DNA of 64,000 nt, taken from contig NZ_LN811356.1 in the NCBI RefSeq assembly GCF_001006805.1, positions 344,980-408,979 of the forward strand. The letters are read 5' to 3'. Each line of letters starts with the position of its first letter. Position 1 is the stretch's first letter. The notes below the pieces were generated by a model. The model was not told where the DNA came from and made no database searches. It saw only the letters and a list, made by a program, of their open reading frames with translations. The translations under genes were made by a program, and so were the position numbers. This stretch comes from Microvirga massiliensis (lineage in GTDB: Bacteria > Pseudomonadota > Alphaproteobacteria > Rhizobiales > Beijerinckiaceae). This document shows positions 37,187 through 45,175 of this stretch, in pieces.

Positions 37187-38143
37187 ATGGGAGCTTGTGA
37201 TCTGCGCAGCAAACGTGTCTTCGTGGCCGGCCATCGCGGCATGGTGGGCTCGGCCCTCGTGCGACGGCTCGCCTCGGAAGATTGCGAGACCGTCGTCGCG
37301 GATCGCACGGAACTGGATCTGCGCCGTCAGGCTGAGGTCGAGGCCTGGATGGCCGCGTTCCGCCCCGATGCGGTGTTTCTGGCTGCTGCAACGGTCGGCG
37401 GCATCCTCGCGAACGACACCCGCCCCGCGGAGTTTCTCTACGACAACCTCATGATCGAGACAAATGTCGTTGAGGCCGCGCGGCGCACCGGCGTCGGCAA
37501 GCTCATGCTGCTCGCCTCCTCCTGCATCTACCCGAAATTCGCCCCGCAGCCAATCACCGAGGATGCGCTGCTCACGGGTGAACTCGAGCCCACGAACCAG
37601 TGGTATGCGATCGCGAAGATCGCCGGCATCAAGCTGTGTCAGGCCTATCGCCGCCAGTACGGCTGCGACTTCATCAGTGTGATGCCGACGAACCTCTATG
37701 GCCCGAACGACAACTTCGACCTCACCTCGAGCCATGTCCTGCCGGCGTTGCTCGTCAAGGCCCATGCCGCGCGCGCGCACGGCGCACCGGCCCTCGAGGT
37801 GTGGGGCACTGGCGTGCCGCGCCGCGAATTCCTCTATGTGGATGATCTCGCCGATGCCTGCGTGTTCGTGATGAAGTACTACAGCGGCGAGGGCCACATC
37901 AACATCGGTACGGGCACCGATGTCACGATTCGCAAGCTCGCCGAGTTGGTCTGCCGCATTGTCGGCTTTGAAGGCGAGTTGCGCTTCGACACCACGAAAC
38001 CTGATGGCACTCCACGCAAGCTGCTCGACGTCTCACGCCTCGCAGCCCTCGGCTGGCAGGCGCCCACAACCCTGGAGGACGGCATCCGCCGCTCCTACGA
38101 CTGGTACCTCGCCCATCGCGGCCAAGTCCGCGGTGCCGCGTAG
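37187..38143 (+). CDS. fcl: GDP-L-fucose synthase
   Basis: 318 aa. VFVAGHRGMVGSALVRRL is the typical NADP-binding start of GDP-4-keto-6-deoxymannose 3,5-epimerase/4-reductase. Catalytic Ser in LLASSCIYPKFAPQPI, Tyr-x3-Lys in WYAIAKIAGIKLC, and the family-specific NLYGPNDNFDLTSSHVLPAL and GTGVPRREFLYVDDLA. Completes GDP-L-fucose from the gmd product. Last gene of the nucleotide-sugar operon; the stop is followed by a short hairpin (CCCGT/ACGGG, about 38147-38160) without a T-run. Confidence 0.97.
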   Translation: MGACDLRSKRVFVAGHRGMVGSALVRRLASEDCETVVADRTELDLRRQAEVEAWMAAFRPDAVFLAAATVGGILANDTRPAEFLYDNLMIETNVVEAARRTGVGKLMLLASSCIYPKFAPQPITEDALLTGELEPTNQWYAIAKIAGIKLCQAYRRQYGCDFISVMPTNLYGPNDNFDLTSSHVLPALLVKAHAARAHGAPALEVWGTGVPRREFLYVDDLADACVFVMKYYSGEGHINIGTGTDVTIRKLAELVCRIVGFEGELRFDTTKPDGTPRKLLDVSRLAALGWQAPTTLEDGIRRSYDWYLAHRGQVRGAA

Positions 38144-38281
38144 ACCCGTTCAAGACGGGAACTCCAAACAGCCTCGAAACTCTCTGCGTGTCATCTAATG
38201 CGGGATTTGATGTGATTGCCCACAGGTCGACTCGCCCGTGGGGAATGCGCGAGATCATTATCTTGTTGTTTGTGCAGGGTT

Positions 38282-38686
38282 TCAGGCCAGCGCCGCAAGG
38301 GCGCAGAGACGAGCCTCGGTTTCTGACAGAACCCAGCCGTCGACCATCACGGTTCGACCTTCGGCGAAATCGTTTCGCTGTGCCTCGCGGATTAAAACGC
38401 GCAGCTTCGCAGGATTGGTTGCCGTGAGTGGCCCACCATCAGCTCCATGCAGGTGATGCAGGAGGTGTTCTGCGCTCGCTTCGCTTGCGGGCAGGAGGCG
38501 GAGATATTCGCGCCCGACTGCGCAAGCGCTCTCGTGATGGCAGAATAGCTCCGAGAGCATCTTTCGCATCGCTTGGGAACCGGCGCCGCATTCTGGCGTC
38601 TCGCTTGCGAACGCATTCGCCCGGCCGGGCACGAACGGGAGCAGAATTGCTGCGGCGAGTCTTTGGAGTAGTTCGCGACGTTTCAT
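38282..38686 (-). CDS. Small exported protein of unknown function
   Basis: 134 aa from the ATG at 38686 with GAGG 7 bases upstream; a longer frame to 38767 is less likely. N-terminus MKRRELLQRLAAAILLPFVPGRANA is a signal peptide with an RR pair, possibly Tat. The mature domain is helical with cysteines in PECGAGSQ, LFCHHESACAVG and a His-rich HLLHHLHG, which could bind metal. Resembles small periplasmic hypothetical proteins of Hyphomicrobiales; no function can be assigned. Confidence 0.6.
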   Translation of the reverse strand: MKRRELLQRLAAAILLPFVPGRANAFASETPECGAGSQAMRKMLSELFCHHESACAVGREYLRLLPASEASAEHLLHHLHGADGGPLTATNPAKLRVLIREAQRNDFAEGRTVMVDGWVLSETEARLCALAALA

Positions 38687-38973
38687 CACTTGCCTCGCGG
38701 GTTCAGTTGTGGACCTTGGGCATAATGGCTCCGTTAAGAACGGCACCCCTACGAAGCATGTGCGCAACAGCGATTATCGAGGCATCCAGGCCGATACCAG
38801 GGGTGTAGGACGCAGCTGAGGCGTAGCAAGTCGGCCGCTCGCCGCTCGATCGTTCCGGCTCGTCAGCTGGGCCTGTGGAAACCGGGACTGTCGTGGCGGG
38901 CTGGCGAATTCCACCGAGAGGGTCTCGGGCCCTCTCCGGACTCCACTGATCCATCGCGGTCATAGGAGAAACG

Positions 38974-39225
38974 TCACCGCTTCTCTTCGGCAGGACTGTG
39001 CTGCTGGAGTTTGTGACCGCTCTGGCCCGGATTGTTGTGCTTGTTGTGGTCGCGGCTCGCCTGATGCGAGTCGCTGCCTATCGCGGGCGTCTTGCCGCAA
39101 GGGCTCTTCGAATCGGCCTGTGCCCTGTCCGTGATGTCGCTCCGGTTCGAGTTCTCGGGACCGCCGTCCTGCTTTCCTCCGGTGCGAACGGAGTTGGGCT
39201 GGCTCCGGTTTCCATCGCTGCTCAT
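38974..39225 (-). CDS. Small hydrophilic, probably disordered protein
   Basis: 83 aa from the ATG at 39225, preceded by GAGGA with a 6-base spacer, a strong start signal. Composition is extreme: rich in Ser, Asn, Gln, Gly, Asp, Lys and His, no hydrophobic core (NRSQPNSVRTGGKQDGG, SRDHNKHNNPGQSGHK). Similar low-complexity small proteins in soil alphaproteobacteria are linked to stress or desiccation, but that is only analogy. Spaced alone, with gaps on both sides. Confidence 0.5.
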   Translation of the reverse strand: MSSDGNRSQPNSVRTGGKQDGGPENSNRSDITDRAQADSKSPCGKTPAIGSDSHQASRDHNKHNNPGQSGHKLQQHSPAEEKR

Positions 39226-39611
39226 AGTTGTTCCTCTGCTCTTTCCTGTGACATCTCGATTTGAGCCCTCCGGACCGACATTAAGAGGGACCCGTCGAGT
39301 TCTGCTCAGGACAAGTTCAGAGGTGGAAATTTGTTGCGTGCACCGCGGGCTAAACATCTAATCCTTCGTCGCGGGTGGCTCACTGGTGGGTTTTCCAGGC
39401 GCAAGCCATCGCTTGGACTCAAACACGGTCGCTCGATCCTGGGGCCCAGACCGAGGGCGGAGCACCGGACAGAGCGTGACAAGCGGGCGGCGCTGAGGCC
39501 GGACTCCGATCCCAGGAGCGTCTCGGGTATCCGACTGCTTCTCGAAAGCACGGGCTTGCAGGGTTACACGGGCCCTGCAAGTCGGACCTGCGTTGATCGA
39601 CGAAGCCTCAC
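39226..39611. other. Intergenic gap with hairpin
   Basis: 386 bases between the small hydrophilic protein and the end of the caspase-like gene, both minus strand. The only clear structure is the 9-base inverted repeat annotated separately. Frames here are shadows without start signals. The promoter of the 83-aa gene is expected just upstream of 39225. Confidence 0.4.
39555..39581 (-). terminator. Candidate terminator hairpin of the caspase-like gene
   Basis: Perfect 9-base arms CTTGCAGGG (39555-39563) and CCCTGCAAG (39573-39581) around a 9-base loop, 30 bases beyond the stop of the minus-strand caspase-like gene. No T-run follows directly, so it may be a Rho-dependent stop or an RNA-stabilising hairpin. 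Confidence 0.4.
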
Positions 39612-41201
39612 CTATCGGGGAACATAGCTGGGTGATTGCCAGCCTCCACGTCCGGGTGGCGTCATCGGCACGTCACGCCCCGGCGGGAATCCACCGGGCC
39701 TCACGCCACTGTCCGGATAGGGTCGCGGCCGGACTGGGCGAGGACCCCGGTCCATTGCACCGCCGATCAGGGCGCCGCCGAGAATGCCGATCGCAACTGC
39801 GGCACCCGGGTCGAAGGCTGGCGGGGCCTGGACGATGACCGGCACCCGTTCGACGGGTGGGCGGGTCGCTACATCCCGCTGCGGCTTAGGCTCCGAAGGC
39901 TTCTGTATCTTGCGTTCCGGGCTAGCCTGTTTCGGTTTCGGTTTGGCTGGTGCAGTCTTCTCGGCCTTCTTTGTCGGAGCCGAGATGCTGCGCGTGGGCG
40001 TTGCCGGCCCACAAAGCGCAGCCACCCGGAGGGCTCGCCCGGGCGAGGTCGAGGCGAGCCGGAGAGCCTCTGTTTCGTGGGTCGATCCGGGATAGAGCCG
40101 TTGGAACAACCGGAAGGCGTCTGCGTCTCCCAGACGAATGGCTTCGGCCCAGGCTATTTCTTCAGAGCGCAGGGCCAGGGTCCTGTAGACCCACAGGGCA
40201 TGCTGGTCGTCCGGATACAATTCCAGGACGATACGATAGATCTCGGGCTCATCCCAGAACACCGCCGTTCGATAGGCCTCATCGGCCGGAACGGTACGGA
40301 GGGCCTGGAGGGTCGGACGGGTTTGGTCGAGACGCGCCGTGCTGTCGCCTCTCTTGCTCGGCTTCGCCGCGCTCGCCGATGCCACGAAACTGAAATCGGT
40401 CGTGAGAGAGGACGTCTCCCAGGGCGTTTGAAGTCCGCTCGTCGCATCATGCACCGAGAGGCGCACCCGTCGGAACAATTGCTCGACAGGCAGGCCGGGC
40501 TCGGGCAGCAGATCGAGCAAGGCAGCCGTATACGGGCTGTGCTCGCCGGATCCGTCCGCAGCCTGCGCGCCCGGAGACGTCGCGAAGGCGACGAGTGTGC
40601 CCCCTTTGGAAGCGACTCGGGCGAGCCCGGCCTCGCTCTTCCCGTTTCCATCGTCGAGGAGCCTGGCCGCGAGGCCGCGGGCGCCGGAATCAGGAGCGAA
40701 GGGATTATCGCGGCATGCATCGAGGATGACGATCTTCGTGGCGGCCGCCGTCGCGTCGAGGCGTGTCAGGATATCTCCGAGAGAGACCGATCGGGATCGG
40801 ATATCCGCATCGGAACGCGTCGTGACGTCGACCGGCAGGAGGTAATTCGTGCCTTCGATCTGGACCGCATGGCCCGCATAGAACACGACGGCTGCCGTGC
40901 CAGGCCCCGCCTGCTCGACGGCTTTCGCAAAGGTTTCGAGTGTCGATCGGAAGGCTGCGGCGGTCGCATCGGAAGCGTGGACCACCTCGAATCCGGTGCT
41001 TTCGAGCGCTTTTCGCATGGCAGCCGCATCGTTCGTCGGATTCGGCAGCACGGGCGCTGATCGATAGGCCGCGTTTCCGACGACGAGAGCAATCCGCTTC
41101 GCTGCACTGGCAGGAAGGGTCGTCAGGCCGAAGGCAATCAGAAACATCGAGAGATGCCGCAACAATGCGGCAACACAGTCACGAGCGACGGATCTGTGCA
41201 C
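39612..41201 (-). CDS. Exported caspase-fold protein (peptidase C14 family)
   Basis: 529 aa from a GTG at 41201 with GAGGT 6-7 bases upstream. A signal peptide covers about residues 1-34 (LIAFGLTTLPASAAK). The caspase-like p20 domain (about 35-265) starts RIALVVGNAAYRSAPVLPNP and has the catalytic His in VVFYAGHAVQ (about 110) and Cys in VILDACRDNPFAP (about 162). A middle region has helical repeats of the SEL1/TPR kind (ALWVYRTLALRSEEIAWAEAIRLGDADAF). The end is Lys/Pro-rich, then a Gly hydrophobic stretch (AAVAIGILGGALIGGA) and a Pro/Arg/Gly tail. Known relatives are orthocaspases/metacaspase-like proteins of rhizobia; substrate unknown. Confidence 0.88.
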   Translation of the reverse strand: MHRSVARDCVAALLRHLSMFLIAFGLTTLPASAAKRIALVVGNAAYRSAPVLPNPTNDAAAMRKALESTGFEVVHASDATAAAFRSTLETFAKAVEQAGPGTAAVVFYAGHAVQIEGTNYLLPVDVTTRSDADIRSRSVSLGDILTRLDATAAATKIVILDACRDNPFAPDSGARGLAARLLDDGNGKSEAGLARVASKGGTLVAFATSPGAQAADGSGEHSPYTAALLDLLPEPGLPVEQLFRRVRLSVHDATSGLQTPWETSSLTTDFSFVASASAAKPSKRGDSTARLDQTRPTLQALRTVPADEAYRTAVFWDEPEIYRIVLELYPDDQHALWVYRTLALRSEEIAWAEAIRLGDADAFRLFQRLYPGSTHETEALRLASTSPGRALRVAALCGPATPTRSISAPTKKAEKTAPAKPKPKQASPERKIQKPSEPKPQRDVATRPPVERVPVIVQAPPAFDPGAAVAIGILGGALIGGAMDRGPRPVRPRPYPDSGVRPGGFPPGRDVPMTPPGRGGWQSPSYVPR

Positions 41202-41586
41202 GGCAACACCTCGTCCGCTATCGGTACCCCGCCATTTTCTGCCCGTATGGGTCGGCTCTCTTCGGGCCTGATGCTACGAATCTCCGGCTTCAACGATAAC
41301 AGCAGGTTCGAGCTGAGCCTGTGCGCTCCGGCACGGGCCTGTCCGACGGGTGTGCGACCCGGAAATGCCGGCTTCAGAACCGCGCATTCCACTCGCGCTT
41401 GCCGTTGGGGCAGCGTGGACACGTGAGCTCGTTCGTGCTTCACCTCCGTATTCTTGGGGAAACGTCGCGTTCTTCAGGTTCGAGTAAGAGAAAATCAGCT
41501 AATAGGTATGGACGCATCCTTCCGTGATGCAGCGGCGAGCGAAGCGTTCGCCACCTTACCAAACGTCATCGTCGGATATTCCCATC
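41202..41586. other. Divergent intergenic region
   Basis: 385 bases between the divergent caspase-like and outer-membrane protein genes. It should hold both promoters, but I cannot identify clear -35/-10 boxes. Open frames seen here continue into the neighbours and lack start signals. Confidence 0.35.
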
Positions 41587-42474
41587 ATGAATAAAACGCT
41601 TGCGGTTTCGGCATCTGCTCTGGCGTTGATGACTTTCACCGCAACCTCCTCGCGCGCGGCAGATCTCCCGACACGCATGGCGCCGCCAGCTCCAATCGCT
41701 GCGGTTCCCGTGTTCACATGGACGGGTTTCTATATCGGGGCGAACCTGGGCGCGATCCGAGACGCTTCGGAAATGACGCTGACTGCCAATCCGGAGACTT
41801 TTAATAACGGCCCGGTGTTTCCGGCAGGCGCGCTGTCGGCAGCCGACTTCGCCTTCATGGCAAGCCGGGCGTCGGAAGACGAGACCTCGTTCACCGGTGG
41901 TGGCCAGATCGGCTACAATTATCAGGTTGGCGGCTTCGTGTTCGGCGTCGAGGCGGACATCAACTTCTCTGATGTCCAGAACCGGCGTGACCGGGCGGAT
42001 CCGCTCCCGGCTCTCTTTGGCGGAACACCGCTTCCCCCGCTTACTTACAATGCCCGCCTTCACAGCGACGTCGACTGGTTCGGAACGGTCCGTGCACGTG
42101 CCGGTGCGGCCGTCGATCGGTTTCTCGTCTATGCTACTGGCGGGCTTGCCTATGGGCACGTAAAGACGAATGTCGCCGCCTTTCCAACCCCGGCCGAGAC
42201 CGTATCATTCATCTCCAATGGGTTGGTCGACATCAACCAGGTCAGGGATTCCGACACCCGTTTTGGCTGGACTATCGGCGGTGGCGTCGAATACGCCTTC
42301 ACGAACAATCTCACGCTCAAGGGCGAGTATCTGTACGTCGACCTGGGTGACAAGAGACACATCGCACCTGCCGTGGAACCGGCGCTCTTCCGCGGGTCGA
42401 CCATGACGGCTTCCGAGGAGACCAAGTTCCACGTGATTCGGGCGGGCGTGAACTTCAAGTTCAACACCTGGTGA
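41587..42474 (+). CDS. Outer-membrane beta-barrel protein (Omp25/Omp31-type)
   Basis: 295 aa from the ATG at 41587. Signal peptide MNKTLAVSASALALMTF...SRAADLP, cleaved after RA-A. The mature start has the FTWTGFYIGANLGAI motif of the Omp25/Omp31/RopB group of Hyphomicrobiales. Alternating strands include GGQIGYNYQVGGFVFGVEADI, GTVRARAGAAVDRFLVYATGG and GGGVEYAFTNNLTLKGEYLYVDLG, and it ends in an aromatic residue (FKFNTW), as needed for BAM insertion. Predicted 8-stranded barrel, structural or barrier role. Confidence 0.92.
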   Translation: MNKTLAVSASALALMTFTATSSRAADLPTRMAPPAPIAAVPVFTWTGFYIGANLGAIRDASEMTLTANPETFNNGPVFPAGALSAADFAFMASRASEDETSFTGGGQIGYNYQVGGFVFGVEADINFSDVQNRRDRADPLPALFGGTPLPPLTYNARLHSDVDWFGTVRARAGAAVDRFLVYATGGLAYGHVKTNVAAFPTPAETVSFISNGLVDINQVRDSDTRFGWTIGGGVEYAFTNNLTLKGEYLYVDLGDKRHIAPAVEPALFRGSTMTASEETKFHVIRAGVNFKFNTW

Positions 42475-42991
42475 CGAATGGTTGATCAGGACGCGGTCGG
42501 TTGCGCGACCGCGCAGAAACTCCCGGGACGCTGATTTCTGCGGCCTTCTCCAGCCCGCCCCTTTCGTCATGGCGAGCGGAGCGAAGCGATCCAGGAGCGC
42601 ATCCGTCGACGGGTAGATTGCTTCGCTTGCGGCTCGCAAGGACGGGAGTGCAATGGCAGGAGGCAGTGCATCACGCCTCCGGCTCACAGCGACGGCAGTG
42701 GGCCCGGCGCTACTCCGTTTCCGCCCCTGCGCTGCCCGCCCTCGCCCCTCTTCGTCATTGCGAACGAAGTGAAGCAATCCAGGCCTCCGCCTCAGGACGA
42801 ATCACTCCGTCTGCGGCCCGCGATGACGGGAATGCACCGTAACAGACCGACGTCACAGCGATGGCGGCGGCCCTCGCGCGCCGCCGCCTGATTGGCCTCA
42901 AGTGCACCTCGACGCCGTGATAAGCACGCGAAGGCGTCGTAGCCCTGACCTGCCGCCTGTCATCCGAAGCACAGCGCTCTCTCGAACGCCT
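42475..42991. other. Intergenic gap filled mainly by a dispersed repeat
   Basis: About 517 bases between the outer-membrane protein and the single receiver gene (convergent). Over half is repeat copy A. No gene is supported in it. Confidence 0.6.
42565..42830. repeat. Dispersed REP-like repeat, copy A
   Basis: Contains the core CGTCATTGCGAACGAAGTG followed by AAGCAATCCAGG (near 42753-42783) and inverted versions such as TAGATTGCTTCGCTTGCGG with CTCGCAAGGACGG (near 42616-42648). It also has the spacer text CCGGCGCTACTCCG. Segments are shared with copies at 51450-51710 and 60278-60400. The alternating direct and inverted units make it a composite palindromic (REP/BIME-like) element in intergenic DNA. 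Confidence 0.85.
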
Positions 42992-43402
42992 TCACGCCGT
43001 ACCAGTGCAGGGCAGGGGGGGCTTTCTTTCCTCTGCCCGTGCGGAGAGGCAGGTGCGGATCTTCTCCAGCAGGCGGGCGAGGTCGACCGGTTTCGTGTCG
43101 AAGTCGGCGCAGCCCATTTTCATGCTCCGGTCGCGATCGCTCGCCAGAGCGTGAGCCGTGAGGGCGATCACGGGGATGTCCCGCGTGGCGGGCGTCGTCT
43201 TAATGATCTGGGTTGCTTCCCAACCGTCCATGTCGCCGAGCGCGACATCCATCAGAATCAGGTCGGGCTGTTCCTCTGCGGCCATGCGGACGCCGGTCGG
43301 CCCATCGATTGCACAGCTGACCGTGAAGCCATTGCGGGTCAGCCTGCGCGTCAGGATATCACGATTCATCTCGTTGTCGTCGACGAGGAGGATCTTGGAC
43401 AT
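42992..43402 (-). CDS. Single-domain response regulator (receiver only)
   Basis: 136 aa from the ATG at 43402. A complete CheY-like receiver: acidic pair in ILLVDDNEMNRDI, phospho-acceptor Asp in PDLILMDVALGDMDGWE (about residue 53), Thr/Ser in VIALTAHAL and Lys in FDTKPVDLARLL. There is no output domain, so it would act through protein contacts (DivK-like) or in a phosphorelay. Its gene is 67 bases downstream of the membrane kinase at 43470-44972 on the same strand, making that kinase its likely partner. Confidence 0.92.
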   Translation of the reverse strand: MSKILLVDDNEMNRDILTRRLTRNGFTVSCAIDGPTGVRMAAEEQPDLILMDVALGDMDGWEATQIIKTTPATRDIPVIALTAHALASDRDRSMKMGCADFDTKPVDLARLLEKIRTCLSARAEERKPPLPCTGTA

Positions 43403-43469
43403 GAAAACGCTTCTTAACAGAGAAAAACGACGACTGGGATTGCTGGGCACGGACGCGTGCCGCCAAAGG

Positions 43470-44972
43470 TTATGCGATTACCGGAGAAGGGTCTGTGCCA
43501 ATCTTCACACTTCGCCCCGTTTCATCGTGCCCTTCGGGTTCGAGAGAGGGTGAGTTCGCGGTTGGCGAATCCTCCGGACTCGAATTCCTCCGCGTGGCGG
43601 GAATGCGGATCGTGAAAGCACTTCCGACTCCCGTTTCGCTCTCGACCGAAATGTCGCCGCCCATCAGGCGGCACAACATCCGGCTCAGCGCCAGCCCCAG
43701 GCCCGTGCCGCCGTATTTGCTTGCCGTTGCGTCATGCGCAACGGTGAACTTCTCGAACAGGCCCGAAAGCCTGGTCCGGTCGATCCCGATGCCTGTGTCA
43801 CGCACCGTCACCGCGATCTCGTCTCCGAACCGCGTCGGTTTCCGCACCGCCGAAACCGTGATCCGGCCACGCTCCGTGAATTTGCATGCGTTCTCCAGGA
43901 TCTGCGCCAGCGCATGTTCGAGCTTCTGGGCATCGCACACGATGGTGCCGAGCCGGTCGTGAAGTTCCAGCGAAAGCTCGTTGCTCCCGTTTGACGCGAG
44001 GGCGCGGTATCTCTCGGCCGTATCCCGGATCAGGCAAGCGAGATCGATCTCCTCGTTGAGGAGTTCCATCCGCCCGGCCTCGATCTTCGAGAGGTCGAGC
44101 ACTTCGTTCACGAGCTTGAGCAGGTGCTGGCCGGCCCCGTGGATTCTCTCGAGGTCTGCCGCGCTGTTCGTATCTCCTTCCTCTGCGGCATCTTCCAACA
44201 GGATCTGGCTATAGCCGATGACGGCGTTGAGAGGCGTGCGCAGCTCGTGGCTCATCTTGGCGAGAAACTCGGCCTTCGCGGCGCCCGCGCGCTCGGCGGT
44301 CGCGGTCGCGCGGCGCAACTCGGCGGCCGTCGCGAGATGACCTCGCATCTCGCTCTCGAGCTCGAGCCCCGAGGCCAGGATTTTGGCGTAGTAGAACGCC
44401 ATCATCGTCACGTAGAGCGCAGTGGCGACCGTGGAGACGATCCCGAGACCCTGAACCGAGGCCAGCGGCATGTCGTTCGGAACAGAGTGGCCAAGGGCGT
44501 AAAGTGCCGCGAACCCAGCGAGGTTCGCTGCGAACATGCCGAGAACCGTCAGCCGGAGCGACGGTTCAGGCCCAAGATAAAAGAATGCTAGCAACGGGAT
44601 GGTCAGAACCCACGGCAATGTGGGCGAGGTCACCCCGCCATTGAAATAACAGCTCCAGAGAATGCAGAAGATCAGATTCTGGACGGATAGAAGCGCGAGC
44701 AGCTTGTAGCGACCGATTGCTCGCAGGACGAACGGAAAAACCCAGAAGCCCGTTATCGAGAGCGCCAGTACCGCAACGTCATATCCCGGGGTCGGGTCGA
44801 GAATGTAAAGGGCCAAAGGAACGGCATTGCCGATGAACGGGCCGAAGAGATGGCTGATGAGAAAGATGCGGACTTGCTTACGGGTTTCCTTCTCCGCCGC
44901 CAGATCGGGCGGGATGAACCATTCGAGGACGCGCTCGAGCTCAGTGAATCGCAGGCGCGAACGGAAAGACAT
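43470..44972 (-). CDS. Membrane sensor histidine kinase with six-helix sensor
   Basis: 500 aa. Residues about 1-35 are an amphipathic head (LERVLEWFIPPDLAAEKE), 36-200 hold six membrane helices with almost no periplasmic loops, including the motif CYFNGGVTSPTLPW. A short coiled coil follows, then HisKA with the phospho-His in AKMSHELRTPLNAVIGYSQ (about 239) and HATPase_c (N box, DTGIGID, GGTGLGLALS; about 345-465). The sensor is built into the membrane, suited to a lipophilic ligand. It is a paralogue of the divergent kinase at 45176-46672 and likely pairs with the downstream receiver. Confidence 0.9.
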   Translation of the reverse strand: MSFRSRLRFTELERVLEWFIPPDLAAEKETRKQVRIFLISHLFGPFIGNAVPLALYILDPTPGYDVAVLALSITGFWVFPFVLRAIGRYKLLALLSVQNLIFCILWSCYFNGGVTSPTLPWVLTIPLLAFFYLGPEPSLRLTVLGMFAANLAGFAALYALGHSVPNDMPLASVQGLGIVSTVATALYVTMMAFYYAKILASGLELESEMRGHLATAAELRRATATAERAGAAKAEFLAKMSHELRTPLNAVIGYSQILLEDAAEEGDTNSAADLERIHGAGQHLLKLVNEVLDLSKIEAGRMELLNEEIDLACLIRDTAERYRALASNGSNELSLELHDRLGTIVCDAQKLEHALAQILENACKFTERGRITVSAVRKPTRFGDEIAVTVRDTGIGIDRTRLSGLFEKFTVAHDATASKYGGTGLGLALSRMLCRLMGGDISVESETGVGSAFTIRIPATRRNSSPEDSPTANSPSLEPEGHDETGRSVKIGTDPSPVIA

Positions 44973-45175
44973 GATGGTTTCTGAAATTTCGTGGGCCCGA
45001 CTGAAATTTGTAAAGCTACTCGGTTAAATACCTCTTCCCATGATCATATACGTGGTGATCCGGCCGACGAATTTGACGCAGATCAATGAATCGACCTGCG
45101 AGTCAGGATTTGATGGGGTATAAGGGTTGCGTATGCCCGTAAACAGTTTTGAATAATTATTGTTTAGGAACTGGT
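44973..45175. promoter_or_regulatory. Shared divergent promoter region of the paired kinases
   Basis: 203 bases, locally AT-rich, separating two paralogous kinase genes transcribed outward. It must hold both promoters, so the two kinases may be co-regulated. I could not define boxes with proper spacing. GGAACTGGT directly upstream of the ATG at 45176 serves as ribosome binding site. Confidence 0.4.

Noticed and set aside
39636..41060. 474-codon open frame on the plus strand
   Set aside because: Antisense to the caspase-like gene; Arg/Gly-rich, no recognisable motif.
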